A stretch of 44,248 nucleotides of DNA from Rhodopseudomonas infernalis (GTDB lineage Bacteria; Pseudomonadota; Alphaproteobacteria; Rhizobiales; Xanthobacteraceae): NCBI RefSeq assembly GCF_022271405.1, contig NZ_JAJNAL010000040.1, forward strand, positions 1-44,248, given 5' to 3'. The stretch's first letter is position 1. Each line of letters starts with the position of its first letter. Under the pieces are notes generated by a model, which worked only from the letters and a program-made list of their open reading frames with translations, did not search any database and had not been told where the DNA came from. A program made the position numbers and the translations under genes. This document shows, piece by piece, positions 26,343 to 35,653 of the stretch.

Positions 26343-27147
26343 CGTTGTTGCCGCCGCTGACGCCTTCACGGGCGAGCATCACTGACGCCGCCACCTTTTC
26401 GGCCGCACGCTTGCTGCCTCCGACGCCCTCGGCATCCGCGAGACCCGGCAAGCTGACGGCGACGCGGAACTGCGGATCGTGATGGGGACCCGTGCGTTCG
26501 ACTTCGCGATACACCGGTGTCGGCAAGCCTTTGCCCTGCGCCCATTCCTGCAGCACAGTCTTCGGATCGCGCAGCGAGCGCGCCGGTTTGCGCATCCGTT
26601 CGGTCCAGTTGCGCTGCACGAAGTCGGAAGCCGCGGGATAGCCGCCGTCGAGATAGACCGCGCCGATCACCGCTTCGCAGATGTCGCCCAGCACGGATTT
26701 TCGCAGTCGTGCGCCAGCACCGGCGCCGACCGTGCCGAGCTTGATGCCTTCGTCGAGATCGAGACTGCGTGCGACGTCCGCGCAGGTTTCCTTCCGCACC
26801 AGATCGGCGAGCCGCTTCGACAACTCGCCCTCGTCGGCGTTTGGAAAGGCGCGGTACAGCATATCGGACACCACGAGACCCAGCACATGATCGCCCAGAA
26901 ATTCGAGCCGCTGATAGCTGTCGGCGCGGTTACGTGCCGATTTCAGCGCAGAGACGTGCGTGAGCGCGGTGTTGAGCAGCGACGGATCGGCAAAGCTGTG
27001 ACCGATCCGCTGCTCGATCGCGACCGCCGTCGCCTTCGACTTGCTGCGGCGCTTGCGGCCAGCCGGCTGCTCGCCCGTCGGCGTCGTCGGCGCAGTCGGT
27101 TCGGTCGCGGTCTGCGAGTTGTCGATACTGGTCACGTGCTGTGTCAT
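26335..27147 (-). CDS. rnc: Ribonuclease III
   Basis: RNase III cleaves double-stranded RNA in rRNA and mRNA processing. The 270-residue protein has a ~40-residue Thr/Pro-rich, basic N-terminal extension, then the catalytic domain with RLEFLGDHVLGL (E82, D86) and DICEAVIGAVYLDGG, and a C-terminal double-stranded RNA-binding domain (about 195-262). The start is the ATG at 27147, overlapping the lepB stop as ATGA. The in-frame extension to 27477 reads lepB antisense of its frame and is not real. Confidence 0.96.
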   Translation of the reverse strand: MTQHVTSIDNSQTATEPTAPTTPTGEQPAGRKRRSKSKATAVAIEQRIGHSFADPSLLNTALTHVSALKSARNRADSYQRLEFLGDHVLGLVVSDMLYRAFPNADEGELSKRLADLVRKETCADVARSLDLDEGIKLGTVGAGAGARLRKSVLGDICEAVIGAVYLDGGYPAASDFVQRNWTERMRKPARSLRDPKTVLQEWAQGKGLPTPVYREVERTGPHHDPQFRVAVSLPGLADAEGVGGSKRAAEKVAASVMLAREGVSGGNNDV

Positions 27148-27902
27148 CGCACGATCGAAAAAATGCGGCTCCAACGCACCGCGGTCGGCCAGCGCCAGAT
27201 CTGCCAGGCATGTTCGCCTTCGGCGATCGAGAAGAAGATCATCTGAGCGCGGCCGATGATGTTCTCGAACGGCACGTAGCCGACTGCCGACAGCACCCGG
27301 CTGTCGGTCGAATTGTCGCGATTGTCGCCCATCATGAAGAAGTTGCCAGGAGGCACGGTGTAGACGTTGGTGTTGTCGTAGAAGCCGTTGTCGACGCAGT
27401 CGAGCGTGTCGTAGCTGACGCCGTTCGGCAGAGTCTCCTTCCAGCGCTTGACGCGCGCGGTGGCTTCCGACCCGCACGGATCCTCACCGACAAAGTCGGC
27501 CAGGCGTTCGCGCTGCACGGGCTTGTCGTTGATGTAGAGCAGTCCCTCGCGCATCTGGATGCGGTCGCCGGGCAGACCGATCACGCGCTTGATGTAGTCG
27601 GTGGAGTCGTCCTTCGGCAGCCGGAACACCACCACGTCGCCGCGGTTCGGCTCCGAGCCGAAGATCCGGCCGGAGAAGATCGGCGGCGACAGCGGGATCG
27701 AGTAGTGGCTGTAGCCGTAAGAGTACTTCGACACGAACAGATAGTCGCCGACCAGCAGCGTCGCCTTCATCGAGCCGGATGGAATGTTGAACGGCTGAAA
27801 CAGGAAGGTCCGGATGACCAGGGCGATGATGAGCGCATGAATGACGACGCGGATCGTTTCGCCAATGCCGCTCTCAGATTTCGTACCGGATGTCACGCTC
27901 AT
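27144..27902 (-). CDS. lepB: Signal peptidase I
   Basis: LepB removes signal peptides from secreted proteins at the inner membrane. The 252-residue protein has one N-terminal membrane helix (about 17-36) followed by box B with nucleophile S44 (IPSGSMKATLLVGD), box D with general base K105 (YIKRVIGLPGD), and box E GDNRDNSTDSR. The start is the ATG at 27902 with GGAAAG. The ORF extends to 27935 without a better site. First gene of lepB-rnc-era. A 253-base gap to acpS holds no gene. Confidence 0.95.
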   Translation of the reverse strand: MSVTSGTKSESGIGETIRVVIHALIIALVIRTFLFQPFNIPSGSMKATLLVGDYLFVSKYSYGYSHYSIPLSPPIFSGRIFGSEPNRGDVVVFRLPKDDSTDYIKRVIGLPGDRIQMREGLLYINDKPVQRERLADFVGEDPCGSEATARVKRWKETLPNGVSYDTLDCVDNGFYDNTNVYTVPPGNFFMMGDNRDNSTDSRVLSAVGYVPFENIIGRAQMIFFSIAEGEHAWQIWRWPTAVRWSRIFSIVR

Positions 27903-28155
27903 CGCTTTCCCGATTTTCCGTCGCGGTCGCCGCACGGTGGACGATTATTCTCAGGTGAAGCGGGCCGCTCCGCGATGAGAAACTGGCTGGCGGCGACGGC
28001 CGGAATCCGGGCGTAGTGACCGGAGACTCGACCCGCCGGGGGTTCCGCGCGGTTGTAGACCGTTGTCGCCGGGCGTGCAATCAACAGTCCGGTCAAAACT
28101 CGCTAATCCTATGACGCATCAGTGGCTTTTGGCTTGGTGCCAGCCCGTGGAAGGA

Positions 28156-28575
28156 TCAGCGAGGCGGCGCCGGAACGGCGGAGATCACCACGAATGCCTG
28201 CGCCAGCGGCCATTCATCGGTAATCGACAGGTCGATCTGGGCAATCATGCCGGGCGGCGTCAGCGCGTCGAGCCGGGCCTTGGCGCCGCCTGTCAGCTGC
28301 ATCGTCGGCCGCCCCCCACGCTGGTTGACCACGCCCATGTCGCGCCACCACACGCCGAGGCGGATGCCGGTGCCGAGCGCCTTGGAACAGGCCTCCTTGG
28401 CGGCAAACCGTTTGGCATAGGTCGCGGCGACCAGCTTCGGCTGCTGGTCGCGCCGGCCCGCTTTCGCCTGCTCGACGTCAGTGAAGATGCGGTTGATGAA
28501 GCGCTCGCCGTGGCGATCGAGCACCTTGGCGATCCGGGTGATGTCGATCAGGTCGGAACCGATGCCGATGATCAT
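28156..28575 (-). CDS. acpS: Holo-[acyl-carrier-protein] synthase
   Basis: AcpS transfers 4'-phosphopantetheine from CoA to ACP. The 139-residue protein starts [15 protein letters not shown] (catalytic Asp in GSDLID) and contains [14 protein letters not shown] with the metal-binding Glu and Lys, matching the family in length. Its ATG overlaps the pdxJ stop as ATGA. pdxJ-acpS is a conserved pair in proteobacteria. lepB follows across a 253-base gap. Confidence 0.95.
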   Translation of the reverse strand: MIIGIGSDLIDITRIAKVLDRHGERFINRIFTDVEQAKAGRRDQQPKLVAATYAKRFAAKEACSKALGTGIRLGVWWRDMGVVNQRGGRPTMQLTGGAKARLDALTPPGMIAQIDLSITDEWPLAQAFVVISAVPAPPR

Positions 28576-29336
28576 GCGGCGGCGACCTTGGCGCGGCCGC
28601 GATCCATCGCCGCCCGCATCGCCCTCACCGTTTCGCCGAGCCCGACGAACAGCGCCTCGCCGATCATGTAAAAACCGATGTTGAGCTCGACGATCTGCGG
28701 CAGCGCCGCGATGGTTTCGGCGGTCGCGTAATCGAGACCGTGGCCGGCGTGAACTTCCAGTCCGGCCGAGCGCGCGAGCGCCGCGCCCGAGACGATCCGG
28801 CGCCATTCCTCGGCCGCCTTGGCGGGCTCATCGTCGGTGATGGCATCGCACCACGCGCCGGTGTGCAGCTCGATGGCCGGTGCCTTCAGCTGGGCAGCCA
28901 TCTCGATCTGCGCCGGGTCCGCGGCGATGAACAGCGACACACGAATGCCGGCATCGTTGAAACGCGCGATCGACGGTGCCAGCGACTCTCTTTGGCCGAC
29001 CACGTCGAGGCCACCTTCTGTGGTGAGCTCTTCGCGCCGTTCAGGAACCAGACAAACAGCATTCGGCTTCACGCCGAGCGCGATCCGCACCATGTCGGGC
29101 GTCGCCGCCATCTCGAAATTCAGCGGCTTGGAGATTTCCGCCTTGAGCCGCTCCATGTCGTTATCGCGGATGTGGCGACGATCCTCGCGCAGATGCGCGG
29201 TGATGCCGTCAGCGCCGGCCTCGATCGCGGTCAACGCCGCGCGTAGCGGATCTGGATGACGGCCGCCGCGGGCGTTTCGCACCGTGGCGACGTGATCGAT
29301 ATTGACTCCGAGACGCAGCGGAGAAGCATTCGGCAT
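28572..29336 (-). CDS. pdxJ: Pyridoxine 5'-phosphate synthase
   Basis: PdxJ condenses 1-deoxyxylulose 5-phosphate and 3-amino-2-oxopropyl phosphate to pyridoxine 5'-phosphate. The 254-residue TIM barrel starts [19 protein letters not shown] (active-site His and Asp), then [32 protein letters not shown] and the phosphate-binding [12 protein letters not shown] overlap with acpS. It is 41 bases downstream of rsh, so it may share its transcript. Confidence 0.96.
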   Translation of the reverse strand: MPNASPLRLGVNIDHVATVRNARGGRHPDPLRAALTAIEAGADGITAHLREDRRHIRDNDMERLKAEISKPLNFEMAATPDMVRIALGVKPNAVCLVPERREELTTEGGLDVVGQRESLAPSIARFNDAGIRVSLFIAADPAQIEMAAQLKAPAIELHTGAWCDAITDDEPAKAAEEWRRIVSGAALARSAGLEVHAGHGLDYATAETIAALPQIVELNIGFYMIGEALFVGLGETVRAMRAAMDRGRAKVAAA

Positions 29337-29377
29337 ATTGGACCTGCGGGACTAACAACGACAAAGATGGCCGCGCG

Positions 29378-31669
29378 TCATCCGTTGACGCGCTCGACAT
29401 GGGCCACCACCGCCTTGGCGCGAAGCTGGGCAATGATGGCGCTGAGATGTTTGAGGTCGTAGACCTCGAGATCGATGGTGAGTTCGGTGAAGTCCGGCGA
29501 GCGCCGGCTCATGTTGATGTTGTCGATATTGCCGTCGTGCTCGGCGATCACACTGGCGATCTGCGCGAGACTGCCGGGCTCGTTGACGTTCTGCACGAAC
29601 AGCCGCGCCGGGAAGCGCTGAGGCGTCGACTCGTCGATGTCCCATTTGACGTCGAGCCAGCGCTCGGGCTCTTCCTCGAAATCCTTCAAGGCCGGCGAAT
29701 GGATCGGGTAGATCGTAATCCCCTCGCCCGGCGTGACGATGCCGACGATGCGATCTCCCGGCACTGCGCCGCCGTTCGGCGCGAATTTCACCGGCAGACC
29801 CGAATGAATGCCGCCGATCGGCACGGCCGGTCCGACCTTGCCGGCTTCCGGCGGAGACTTGGCGCCGGGCTTCTCAGGTTTCTTGCCGCCGAACCGTGCG
29901 ATCCGCTCTTCCTTGTAGTCCGGATACATCGCACGGGCGACGTCCGACGCTTTCATCTCGCCGCGCCCGACCGACGCCATCACGTCTTCGATCGAGGCGC
30001 GCGCCAGCCGCGGCAGCGCGCCCTTCAGCTTGTCGTCGGCGTATTCGATCTTGGCGCGCGCGAACAGGCGCTCGACGATGCGCCGGCCAAGCCCGGCATA
30101 TTGATCGCGCATCGCCGTGCGCGTCGCGCGGCGGATCGCCGCCCGCGCCTTGCCGGTGCGCGCCAGCGACTCCCACGCCGCCGGCGGCGCCGACTGCACG
30201 CTCGAGGTCAGCACCTCGACTTCGTCGCCATTCTGCAATTCGGACGACAGCGGCGCGAACTTGCCGTTGATCTTGCAGCCGACCGCGCTGTTGCCGACGT
30301 CGGTATGCACCGCATATGCGAAATCGATGACGTTGGCGGCACGTGGCAGAGCGATCAGCTTGCCCTTCGGCGTGAAGCAGAACACCTGGTCGTGGAATAG
30401 TTCGAGCTTGGTGTGCTCGAGAAATTCCTCAGGGTTCTGACTCTCCGACAGCATCTCGATGGTGTGACGCAGCCACGCGAAGGCATTTGACTCGCGGTTG
30501 AGCAGTTCGGTCGGCGAGCCCGCGCCGTCCTTGTAAAACGCGTGCGCCGCGATGCCGTACTCGGCGATCCGGTTCATGTCGTGGGTGCGGAATTGCAGCT
30601 CGACGCGTTGCTGACCCGGACCGATCACCGTGGTGTGCAGCGAACGATAGTCGTTTTGTTTCGGAGTCGAGATGTAGTCCTTGAACCGCCCCGGCACCAT
30701 CGGCCAGGTGGTGTGCACCACGCCGAGCGCCCGGTAGCAGGATGGAACGTCGTCGAGCACGACGCGGAAACCGTAGATATCCGACAATTGCTCGAAGCCG
30801 ACCGACTTGCGCTCCATCTTGGTCCAGATCGAAAATGGCCGCTTGCGCCGCCCGGTCACTTCGGCGGCCAGGCCGTTCTTGGCGAGGTTGGCGGAGAGCT
30901 GCGTTTCGATCTCGCCGATCAGATTGCGGTTACGTTCGGCAAGCGCGTCGAGCCGCTGCATCACCACGGCGAAGGCTTCGGGGTCGAGCGTCCGGAACGA
31001 CAGATCCTCGAGCTCCTCGCGCATCTCCTGCATGCCCATACGGCCTGCGAGCGGCGCGTAGATGTCGAGCGTTTCCTCCGCGATGCGCTGGCGCGACGCC
31101 GGGGGCACGAAATCCAGCGTGCGCATGTTGTGCAGCCGGTCGGCCAGCTTGATCAGCAGCACGCGGACGTCGTCGGCGATCGCCAACAAGAGCTTGCGGA
31201 GATTCTCCGCCTGCTTGGCCTCGCGCGACACCAGCTCGAGCCGCTTCAGCTTGGTCAGACCTTCGACCAGCGCGCCGATCTCGTGACCGAACAGCTTGTC
31301 GATCTCGGTGCGGGTCGCCTCGGTGTCCTCGATCGTGTCGTGCAGCAGCGCCGCCACGATGGTGGCATCGTCGAGCTTGAGGTTGGTGAGGATCGCCGCA
31401 ACTTCGAGCGGATGGGAAAAATACGGATCGCCGGACGCCCGGGTCTGCTCGCCATGCGCCTTCATGGCGTAGACGTAGGCCCGGTTGAGCATGTCCTCGT
31501 CAGTATCCGGGTTGTACGAGCGCACCCGTTCGACCAGGTCGTACTGCCGCATCATCCGCGCCCGCGGCGCGCGCGGCTTAGCGGGTGCCGGCGGCGGATC
31601 TTTCACAACCGGCGGCGCCGAGTCGGCCATCGCTTCCATCTGCCTCGAAATGCGGCGTCCTGACGCCAT
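29378..31669 (-). CDS. Bifunctional (p)ppGpp synthetase/hydrolase Rsh
   Basis: The single long RelA/SpoT homologue typical of alphaproteobacteria, controlling the stringent response. In the 763-residue protein the HD hydrolase domain is intact (HPLEVAAIL, LLHDTIEDT, LADRLHNMRTL). The synthetase domain has RFKDYISTPKQNDYRSLHTT, the RxKD form found in bifunctional enzymes. The TGS domain (CFTPKGKLIALPR) and C-terminal ACT domain (PGSLAQIASVIAEHDGNIDN) follow. I chose the ATG at 31669, with a GAGG-containing upstream. A 789-residue version starting at 31747 is open. It lies near rpoZ, as in many proteobacteria. Confidence 0.94.
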   Translation of the reverse strand: MASGRRISRQMEAMADSAPPVVKDPPPAPAKPRAPRARMMRQYDLVERVRSYNPDTDEDMLNRAYVYAMKAHGEQTRASGDPYFSHPLEVAAILTNLKLDDATIVAALLHDTIEDTEATRTEIDKLFGHEIGALVEGLTKLKRLELVSREAKQAENLRKLLLAIADDVRVLLIKLADRLHNMRTLDFVPPASRQRIAEETLDIYAPLAGRMGMQEMREELEDLSFRTLDPEAFAVVMQRLDALAERNRNLIGEIETQLSANLAKNGLAAEVTGRRKRPFSIWTKMERKSVGFEQLSDIYGFRVVLDDVPSCYRALGVVHTTWPMVPGRFKDYISTPKQNDYRSLHTTVIGPGQQRVELQFRTHDMNRIAEYGIAAHAFYKDGAGSPTELLNRESNAFAWLRHTIEMLSESQNPEEFLEHTKLELFHDQVFCFTPKGKLIALPRAANVIDFAYAVHTDVGNSAVGCKINGKFAPLSSELQNGDEVEVLTSSVQSAPPAAWESLARTGKARAAIRRATRTAMRDQYAGLGRRIVERLFARAKIEYADDKLKGALPRLARASIEDVMASVGRGEMKASDVARAMYPDYKEERIARFGGKKPEKPGAKSPPEAGKVGPAVPIGGIHSGLPVKFAPNGGAVPGDRIVGIVTPGEGITIYPIHSPALKDFEEEPERWLDVKWDIDESTPQRFPARLFVQNVNEPGSLAQIASVIAEHDGNIDNINMSRRSPDFTELTIDLEVYDLKHLSAIIAQLRAKAVVAHVERVNG

Positions 31670-31840
31670 AGCTACAACCTCAACAGCGGCGGCGCGCGCC
31701 GCATGCCACCTGCTGGTGTCAGATCTTAAGGAAATCCGATGGATCAACAGTAAAGCGTTTTGACCTCATGGGAAGATAGACGATCCGAAAACCTGCCATT
31801 CTGCCAGAGGTTTGATCTACGACATGGTTGATGCACGCAG

Positions 31841-31872
31841 AAACGCGAACGGCCCGGAGCGATCCGGGCCGT
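31841..31872 (-). terminator. Terminator hairpin of rpoZ
   Basis: ACGGCCCGG (31849-31857) and CCGGGCCGT (31864-31872) form a perfect 9-base stem with a 6-base loop, 37 bases past the rpoZ stop. On the minus strand the stem is followed by TTCGCGTTT, so the T-run is weak. Function as a terminator is probable. Confidence 0.7.
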
Positions 31873-31908
31873 GTGCAAAATGAGACGTTCGAGCAGCGGC
31901 GTTGTGCC

Positions 31909-32301
31909 CTACTCGTCTTCCTCCGGCTGCTCTTCCGGCGGAGCCAGCCCTTCGAGGCCCTTCAGCAGCTCTTCCTCGGTCATACGCTCCAGCGCGACCT
32001 CGGTATCGTCGGCATCGACGCTTGCGCCCGCCGAACCGATCAGAGGAACGGTGTCCTGCTCCGGCTCGTCGACCTCGACGAACTTCTGCAGCGAGTGCAC
32101 CAGTTCCTCTTTGAGGTCTTCCGGAGAGATCGTCTCCTCGGCGATTTCTCGAAGCGAAACAACGGGATTCTTGTCGTTGTCACGGTCGATTGTGAGCTGC
32201 GAGCCGGACGAGATCATCCGCGCGCGGTGAGCCGCCAGCAGCACCAGGTCGAACCGGTTGTCGACCTTATCAATACAATCTTCCACGGTGACGCGCGCCA
32301 T
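31909..32301 (-). CDS. rpoZ: RNA polymerase omega subunit
   Basis: Omega helps assemble RNA polymerase and forms part of the ppGpp site. The 130-residue protein begins [20 protein letters not shown] and continues [14 protein letters not shown] and [16 protein letters not shown], all diagnostic. It has the acidic C-terminal tail typical of alphaproteobacteria. It has its own terminator, so it is not cotranscribed with the downstream rsh gene. Confidence 0.96.
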   Translation of the reverse strand: MARVTVEDCIDKVDNRFDLVLLAAHRARMISSGSQLTIDRDNDKNPVVSLREIAEETISPEDLKEELVHSLQKFVEVDEPEQDTVPLIGSAGASVDADDTEVALERMTEEELLKGLEGLAPPEEQPEEDE

Positions 32302-32641
32302 CGCCAGTCGCTCCGTTCAAATGGACCAAAATGCGGGTTATTGCGCGTAGGTATAGGTCAGTGAAGGGATGCGCAAGAACCAATTTGTCATTTGGCCGTG
32401 AGCCACCTGTCTGATAATGCAATTTTTGTCCGGCGATGGGCGCACCTTCACTGGGACGAACACGGGTCCGACAAGAAAAGGCTTCTTTTCAGAAAGAAAA
32501 GTATAGAATACCGGCTGATGCTTCGTGCGGTTGAAGATTGTGCCGGCACTCGATGCCAACGGTTATTCGTGAAAATTTGCCTTTAACGCGCAGTTTTTAG
32601 CTGCGCCACCAAGCCCTAACGACAGAACACGAGAGATCTGG
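32302..32641. other. 340-base gap between divergent rpoZ and the NYN gene
   Basis: AT-richer than its surroundings and must hold the promoters of both divergent genes. I see no credible gene. One 6-base hairpin GCGCAG (32588-32593) / CTGCGC (32601-32606) lies about 35 bases before the NYN start. A purine/pyrimidine-rich stretch (about 32475-32505) has partial self-complementarity. A small RNA cannot be excluded. Confidence 0.5.
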
Positions 32642-33271
32642 ATGTCTACTTCTGCGAGCAATAGAATCGCGCTGTTTATCGATGGCGCCAACCTTTATGC
32701 GACGGCAAAGACGCTTGGCTTTGATATCGATTACAAACGCTTGCTCAAGGAATTTCAGGGCCGCGGCACGCTGATCCGTGCATTCTACTATACGGCGATC
32801 ATCGAAGATCAGGAATACTCGTCGATTCGTCCGCTGATCGATTGGCTGGACTACAACGGCTACACCGTCGTCACCAAGGCGACCAAGGAGTTCATCGACG
32901 CCAGCGGCCGGCGAAAGGTCAAGGGCAACATGGACATCGAGCTCGCGGTCGATGCCATGGAGCTGGCCGAGCACATCGACCAGATGGTGCTGTTCTCGGG
33001 CGACGGTGACTTCCGCTCGTTGGTCGAGGCGGTGCAGCGCCGCGGCGTTCGCGTCACGGTGATCTCGACGATCTCCAGCCAGCCGCCGATGATCGCCGAC
33101 GAGCTGCGTCGCCAGGCCGACATCTTCACGGATCTGGTCGAGCTGCAGTCGAAGATCGGCCGCGACCCGGCCGACCGCCCGCCTCCGCGCGAGCCGCGCC
33201 ACACGCCGCAGTTCCTGCAGCGTTCGGCGACGATGGCTCCCCGCGGCGGAGACGACGACTTCGAAGACTGA
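32642..33271 (+). CDS. NYN-domain (LabA/DUF88) protein, putative ribonuclease
   Basis: A 209-residue NYN/PIN-like protein. The acidic active-site set is intact: D14 and N17 in LFIDGANLYATAK, D98 and D104 in KGNMDIELAVDAM, and D121/D123 in FSGDGDFRSLVEA. The C-terminal tail (about 170-209) is proline/arginine-rich and ends in acidic GGDDDFED. Members are likely RNases of the LabA type. Substrate unknown. It precedes a uracil-DNA glycosylase by only four bases, so both are cotranscribed. Confidence 0.9.
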   Translation: MSTSASNRIALFIDGANLYATAKTLGFDIDYKRLLKEFQGRGTLIRAFYYTAIIEDQEYSSIRPLIDWLDYNGYTVVTKATKEFIDASGRRKVKGNMDIELAVDAMELAEHIDQMVLFSGDGDFRSLVEAVQRRGVRVTVISTISSQPPMIADELRRQADIFTDLVELQSKIGRDPADRPPPREPRHTPQFLQRSATMAPRGGDDDFED

Positions 33272-33275
33272 CGCC

Positions 33276-33950
33276 ATGCCGACGCACGGCCCCGAGGCCG
33301 GCGTTATTCGTCCGATCACCGAACCCGATCGCGACTGCCCGATGTGCCCGAGGCTTGTGGAGTTCCGCCACGAGCATCGGGCGCGCGAACCCGGCTGGCA
33401 CAACGCGCCGGTCCCCACTTTTGGGGCGGCCAACGCCCGCCTGCTGATCGTCGGCCTCGCGCCCGGCCTGCAGGGCGCCAACCGCACTGGCCGCCCGTTC
33501 ACCGGCGATTATGCCGGCGACCTGCTTTACGCCACGTTGATCGAATACGGCTTCGCCAAGGGGCACTACCAGGCTCGCCCCGATGACGGCCTGCGGCTGG
33601 TCGGCAGCCGGATCGTCAACGCAGTGCGCTGCGTGCCGCCGCAGAACAAACCGCTGCCGATCGAGATCAACACCTGCCGGCGCTTTCTCTCGGGCACGAT
33701 CGACACAATGCCGAAGCTGGGCGCGGTGGTGCTGCTCGGGCGGATTGCGCACGATTCGACGCTGAAGGCGCTCGGCCTGCGCGCCTCCCAGGCGCCGTTC
33801 CGCCACGGCGCGGTGCACGAAGCCGGCCGCTTCCGGCTCTACGACAGCTATCATTGCTCGCGCTACAACACGAACACCGGCGTCCTGACGCCAAAGATGT
33901 TCCGCGACGTGTTCGCGCGGGTGCGGTTGGATTTGGACGCTGGCAACTAA
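33276..33950 (+). CDS. Family 5-like (UDGb) uracil-DNA glycosylase
   Basis: Excises uracil (and often other deaminated bases) from DNA. The 224-residue protein has four cysteines for a [4Fe-4S] cluster (C21, C24, C119, C134). Motif 1 is GLAPGLQGANRTGRPFTGD (60-78) and motif 2 HCSRYNTNTG with H193. The NRTGRPFTGD form is that of UDGb/family 5, not family 4. Cotranscribed with the NYN gene. A type C palindrome lies immediately after its stop, before the convergent peroxiredoxin. Confidence 0.9.
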   Translation: MPTHGPEAGVIRPITEPDRDCPMCPRLVEFRHEHRAREPGWHNAPVPTFGAANARLLIVGLAPGLQGANRTGRPFTGDYAGDLLYATLIEYGFAKGHYQARPDDGLRLVGSRIVNAVRCVPPQNKPLPIEINTCRRFLSGTIDTMPKLGAVVLLGRIAHDSTLKALGLRASQAPFRHGAVHEAGRFRLYDSYHCSRYNTNTGVLTPKMFRDVFARVRLDLDAGN

Positions 33951-33954
33951 CTCT

Positions 33955-34032
33955 TCATTGCGAGCGAAGCGAAGCAATCCAGCATAGTGCACGAGACTGG
34001 ATTGCTTCCGTCGCGGCGCTCAACGCAATGAC
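33955..34032. repeat. Palindromic repeat, type C, between convergent UDG and peroxiredoxin genes
   Basis: TCATTGCGAGCGAAGCGAAG (33956 on) ends in CAATCCAG, and the inverted half begins CTGGATTGCTTCCG (33997 on) and ends CAACGCAATGAC. It is the same family as 22741-22857 and again occupies the whole space between two convergent stops. Confidence 0.78.
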
Positions 34033-34045
34033 AAAAAACACCCGA

Positions 34046-34621
34046 CTAGCGCGGATTGGCCTTCAGCCAATCCAGAACATCCCCCGCATTCCGGTCCGGC
34101 GGGAACACCGGATAGAATACGTGGGTGATGCGGCCGTCGTCGATGATCAGCGCCAACCGCTTCAGCAGCGTCATGTCGGCCACCTGCATCGTCGGAAGCT
34201 TCAATGCGGTGGTGAGCGCGAGCTTGTCGTCCGACAGCACCGGAAACGGCAGATGCAGCCGCACCGCCATCTCGGACTGATAGTCGTTGCCCTGCGTCGA
34301 CAGCCCGAACACCTGCGCGGCGCCGGCGGCCTTCAGCTCGGCGAACAGGTCCCGAAACGAGCAGGTCTGCGGCGTGCAGCCCCGCGCGCCTGGGATCATG
34401 TCCCAATCAGCGACCGGCGCGATCTTGCCGGGCTCGCCGGTGCGCGGATAGCCAAACACCACGGTGCGCCCGGTAAGCACCGATAGATCAATCTGTTTGC
34501 CATCCGTCGCCGGCAGCGAGACCGACGGCAGACTCTTGCCGAGGAGATGCGCAGCGGCGCCGTCGTCCTCGGGCGCCGGGATCGAGGACCAGTCGACATC
34601 GTTGAGATTGGGCTGATTCAT
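34046..34621 (-). CDS. PrxQ/BCP-like peroxiredoxin
   Basis: A 191-residue thioredoxin-fold peroxidase reducing hydroperoxides. The CP and CR cysteines are C82 and C87 in RGCTPQTCSFRDL, the C-x4-C arrangement of 1-Cys-adjacent PrxQ/BCP enzymes. The flanking FGYPRTG and QGNDYQSEMA fit the family, although the region between (EPGKIAPVADWDMIPGA) is divergent. It has no signal peptide, so cytoplasmic. Precedes smpB on the minus strand by 34 bases, reading downstream of it. Confidence 0.85.
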   Translation of the reverse strand: MNQPNLNDVDWSSIPAPEDDGAAAHLLGKSLPSVSLPATDGKQIDLSVLTGRTVVFGYPRTGEPGKIAPVADWDMIPGARGCTPQTCSFRDLFAELKAAGAAQVFGLSTQGNDYQSEMAVRLHLPFPVLSDDKLALTTALKLPTMQVADMTLLKRLALIIDDGRITHVFYPVFPPDRNAGDVLDWLKANPR

Positions 34622-34655
34622 CCTGCCTTCTCCAGATCCCTGCCGCGGTCGGCGT

Positions 34656-35129
34656 TCAGCCGCGAGCTCGGAGCAGCCGACCCTTTTCGCGGCTCCAGTC
34701 GCGCTTCTTCTCGGTCTCGCGCTTGTCGTGCAACTGCTTGCCCTTGGCCAATGCCAGCAGCAGCTTGGCGCGGCCCTTCTCGTTGAAATACAGCTTCAGG
34801 GGGATCAGCGTCATGCCCTGCCGCTCGACAGCGCCCATCAGCTTGTTGATCTGCTTGCGATGCAGCAACAGTTTGCGCGGCCGCTTCGGCTCGTGGTTGA
34901 AGCGGTTGGCCTGCAGATATTCGGGGATGGTGGCATTGATCAACCAGATCTCGCCGCCGCGGGAATCGGCGTAGGATTCGGCGATCGTCGACTTGCCGCT
35001 GCGCACCGACTTCACCTCGGTCCCGGTCAGCGAGATGCCGGCCTCGATGGTGTCTTCGATCGCATAGTTGAACCGCGCCTTGCGGTTCTCGGCCACGACC
35101 TTGATCGGGCGTTCGTTCTTGTCGGCCAT
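34656..35129 (-). CDS. smpB: SsrA-binding protein SmpB
   Basis: SmpB binds tmRNA and is essential for trans-translation. The 157-residue protein carries [27 protein letters not shown] and [17 protein letters not shown], then a basic C-terminal tail ([16 protein letters not shown]). Length and motifs match the family. GAGG precedes the ATG at 35129. The tmRNA gene itself was not found in this window. Confidence 0.96.
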   Translation of the reverse strand: MADKNERPIKVVAENRKARFNYAIEDTIEAGISLTGTEVKSVRSGKSTIAESYADSRGGEIWLINATIPEYLQANRFNHEPKRPRKLLLHRKQINKLMGAVERQGMTLIPLKLYFNEKGRAKLLLALAKGKQLHDKRETEKKRDWSREKGRLLRARG

Positions 35130-35165
35130 TGCGGCTGAACCTCGTATTCGCCGCCCCGCCGCAGG

Positions 35166-35597
35166 TCAGACCTGCGGGCGGTTGCCGCTTTTCAGGATAT
35201 CGCGAATTTCGGTGAGCAGTTCCTGCTCCCGGGTCGGCTTCGGCGGCGCAGCGGGCGCCGCTTCGTCCTTGCGCTTCAGCCGGTTCATCGCCCGCACCAC
35301 CATGAACAGCACGAAGGCGACGATCAGAAAGTTCAGCGACAGCGTGAGGAAGCTGCCCCAGGCCAGCACCGCGCCCTGCTTCTTGGCTTCGACAAGCGTG
35401 TTGGCCGTCACCGCCTTCGACAGCGGCGTGAAGTAGTTTGAAAAATCTAGGCCACCAGTGACGGCTCCAATGATCGGCATGATCACGTCGCCGACCAACG
35501 AACTGACAATGGCGCCGAACGCCGCGCCGATAATGACACCGACAGCGAGGTCGACGACATTGCCTTTCATTGCAAATTCACGAAATTCTTTGAGCAT
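35166..35597 (-). CDS. mscL: Large-conductance mechanosensitive channel
   Basis: MscL opens under membrane tension to release osmolytes. The 143-residue protein has the N-terminal amphipathic [20 protein letters not shown], the pore-lining TM1 ([20 protein letters not shown]), a periplasmic loop, TM2 ([13 protein letters not shown]) and a cytoplasmic helix with [10 protein letters not shown]. The stop codon lies in an 8-base hairpin CCGCAGGT/ACCTGCGG (35159-35177). Confidence 0.96.
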   Translation of the reverse strand: MLKEFREFAMKGNVVDLAVGVIIGAAFGAIVSSLVGDVIMPIIGAVTGGLDFSNYFTPLSKAVTANTLVEAKKQGAVLAWGSFLTLSLNFLIVAFVLFMVVRAMNRLKRKDEAAPAAPPKPTREQELLTEIRDILKSGNRPQV

Positions 35598-35625
35598 CTC
35601 GCTTCCCTTGGGGCTTCTTGCCGGT

Positions 35626-35648
35626 ACGGCCTGCTCGATCCAGGCCGT
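35626..35648 (-). terminator. Hairpin immediately downstream of dapA
   Basis: ACGGCCTG (35626-35633) and CAGGCCGT (35641-35648) pair perfectly across a 7-base loop, starting six bases past the dapA stop and ending 29 bases before mscL. There is no T-run, so it may be a stability hairpin or processing site rather than a terminator. Confidence 0.5.
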
Positions 35649-35653
35649 TCAGA

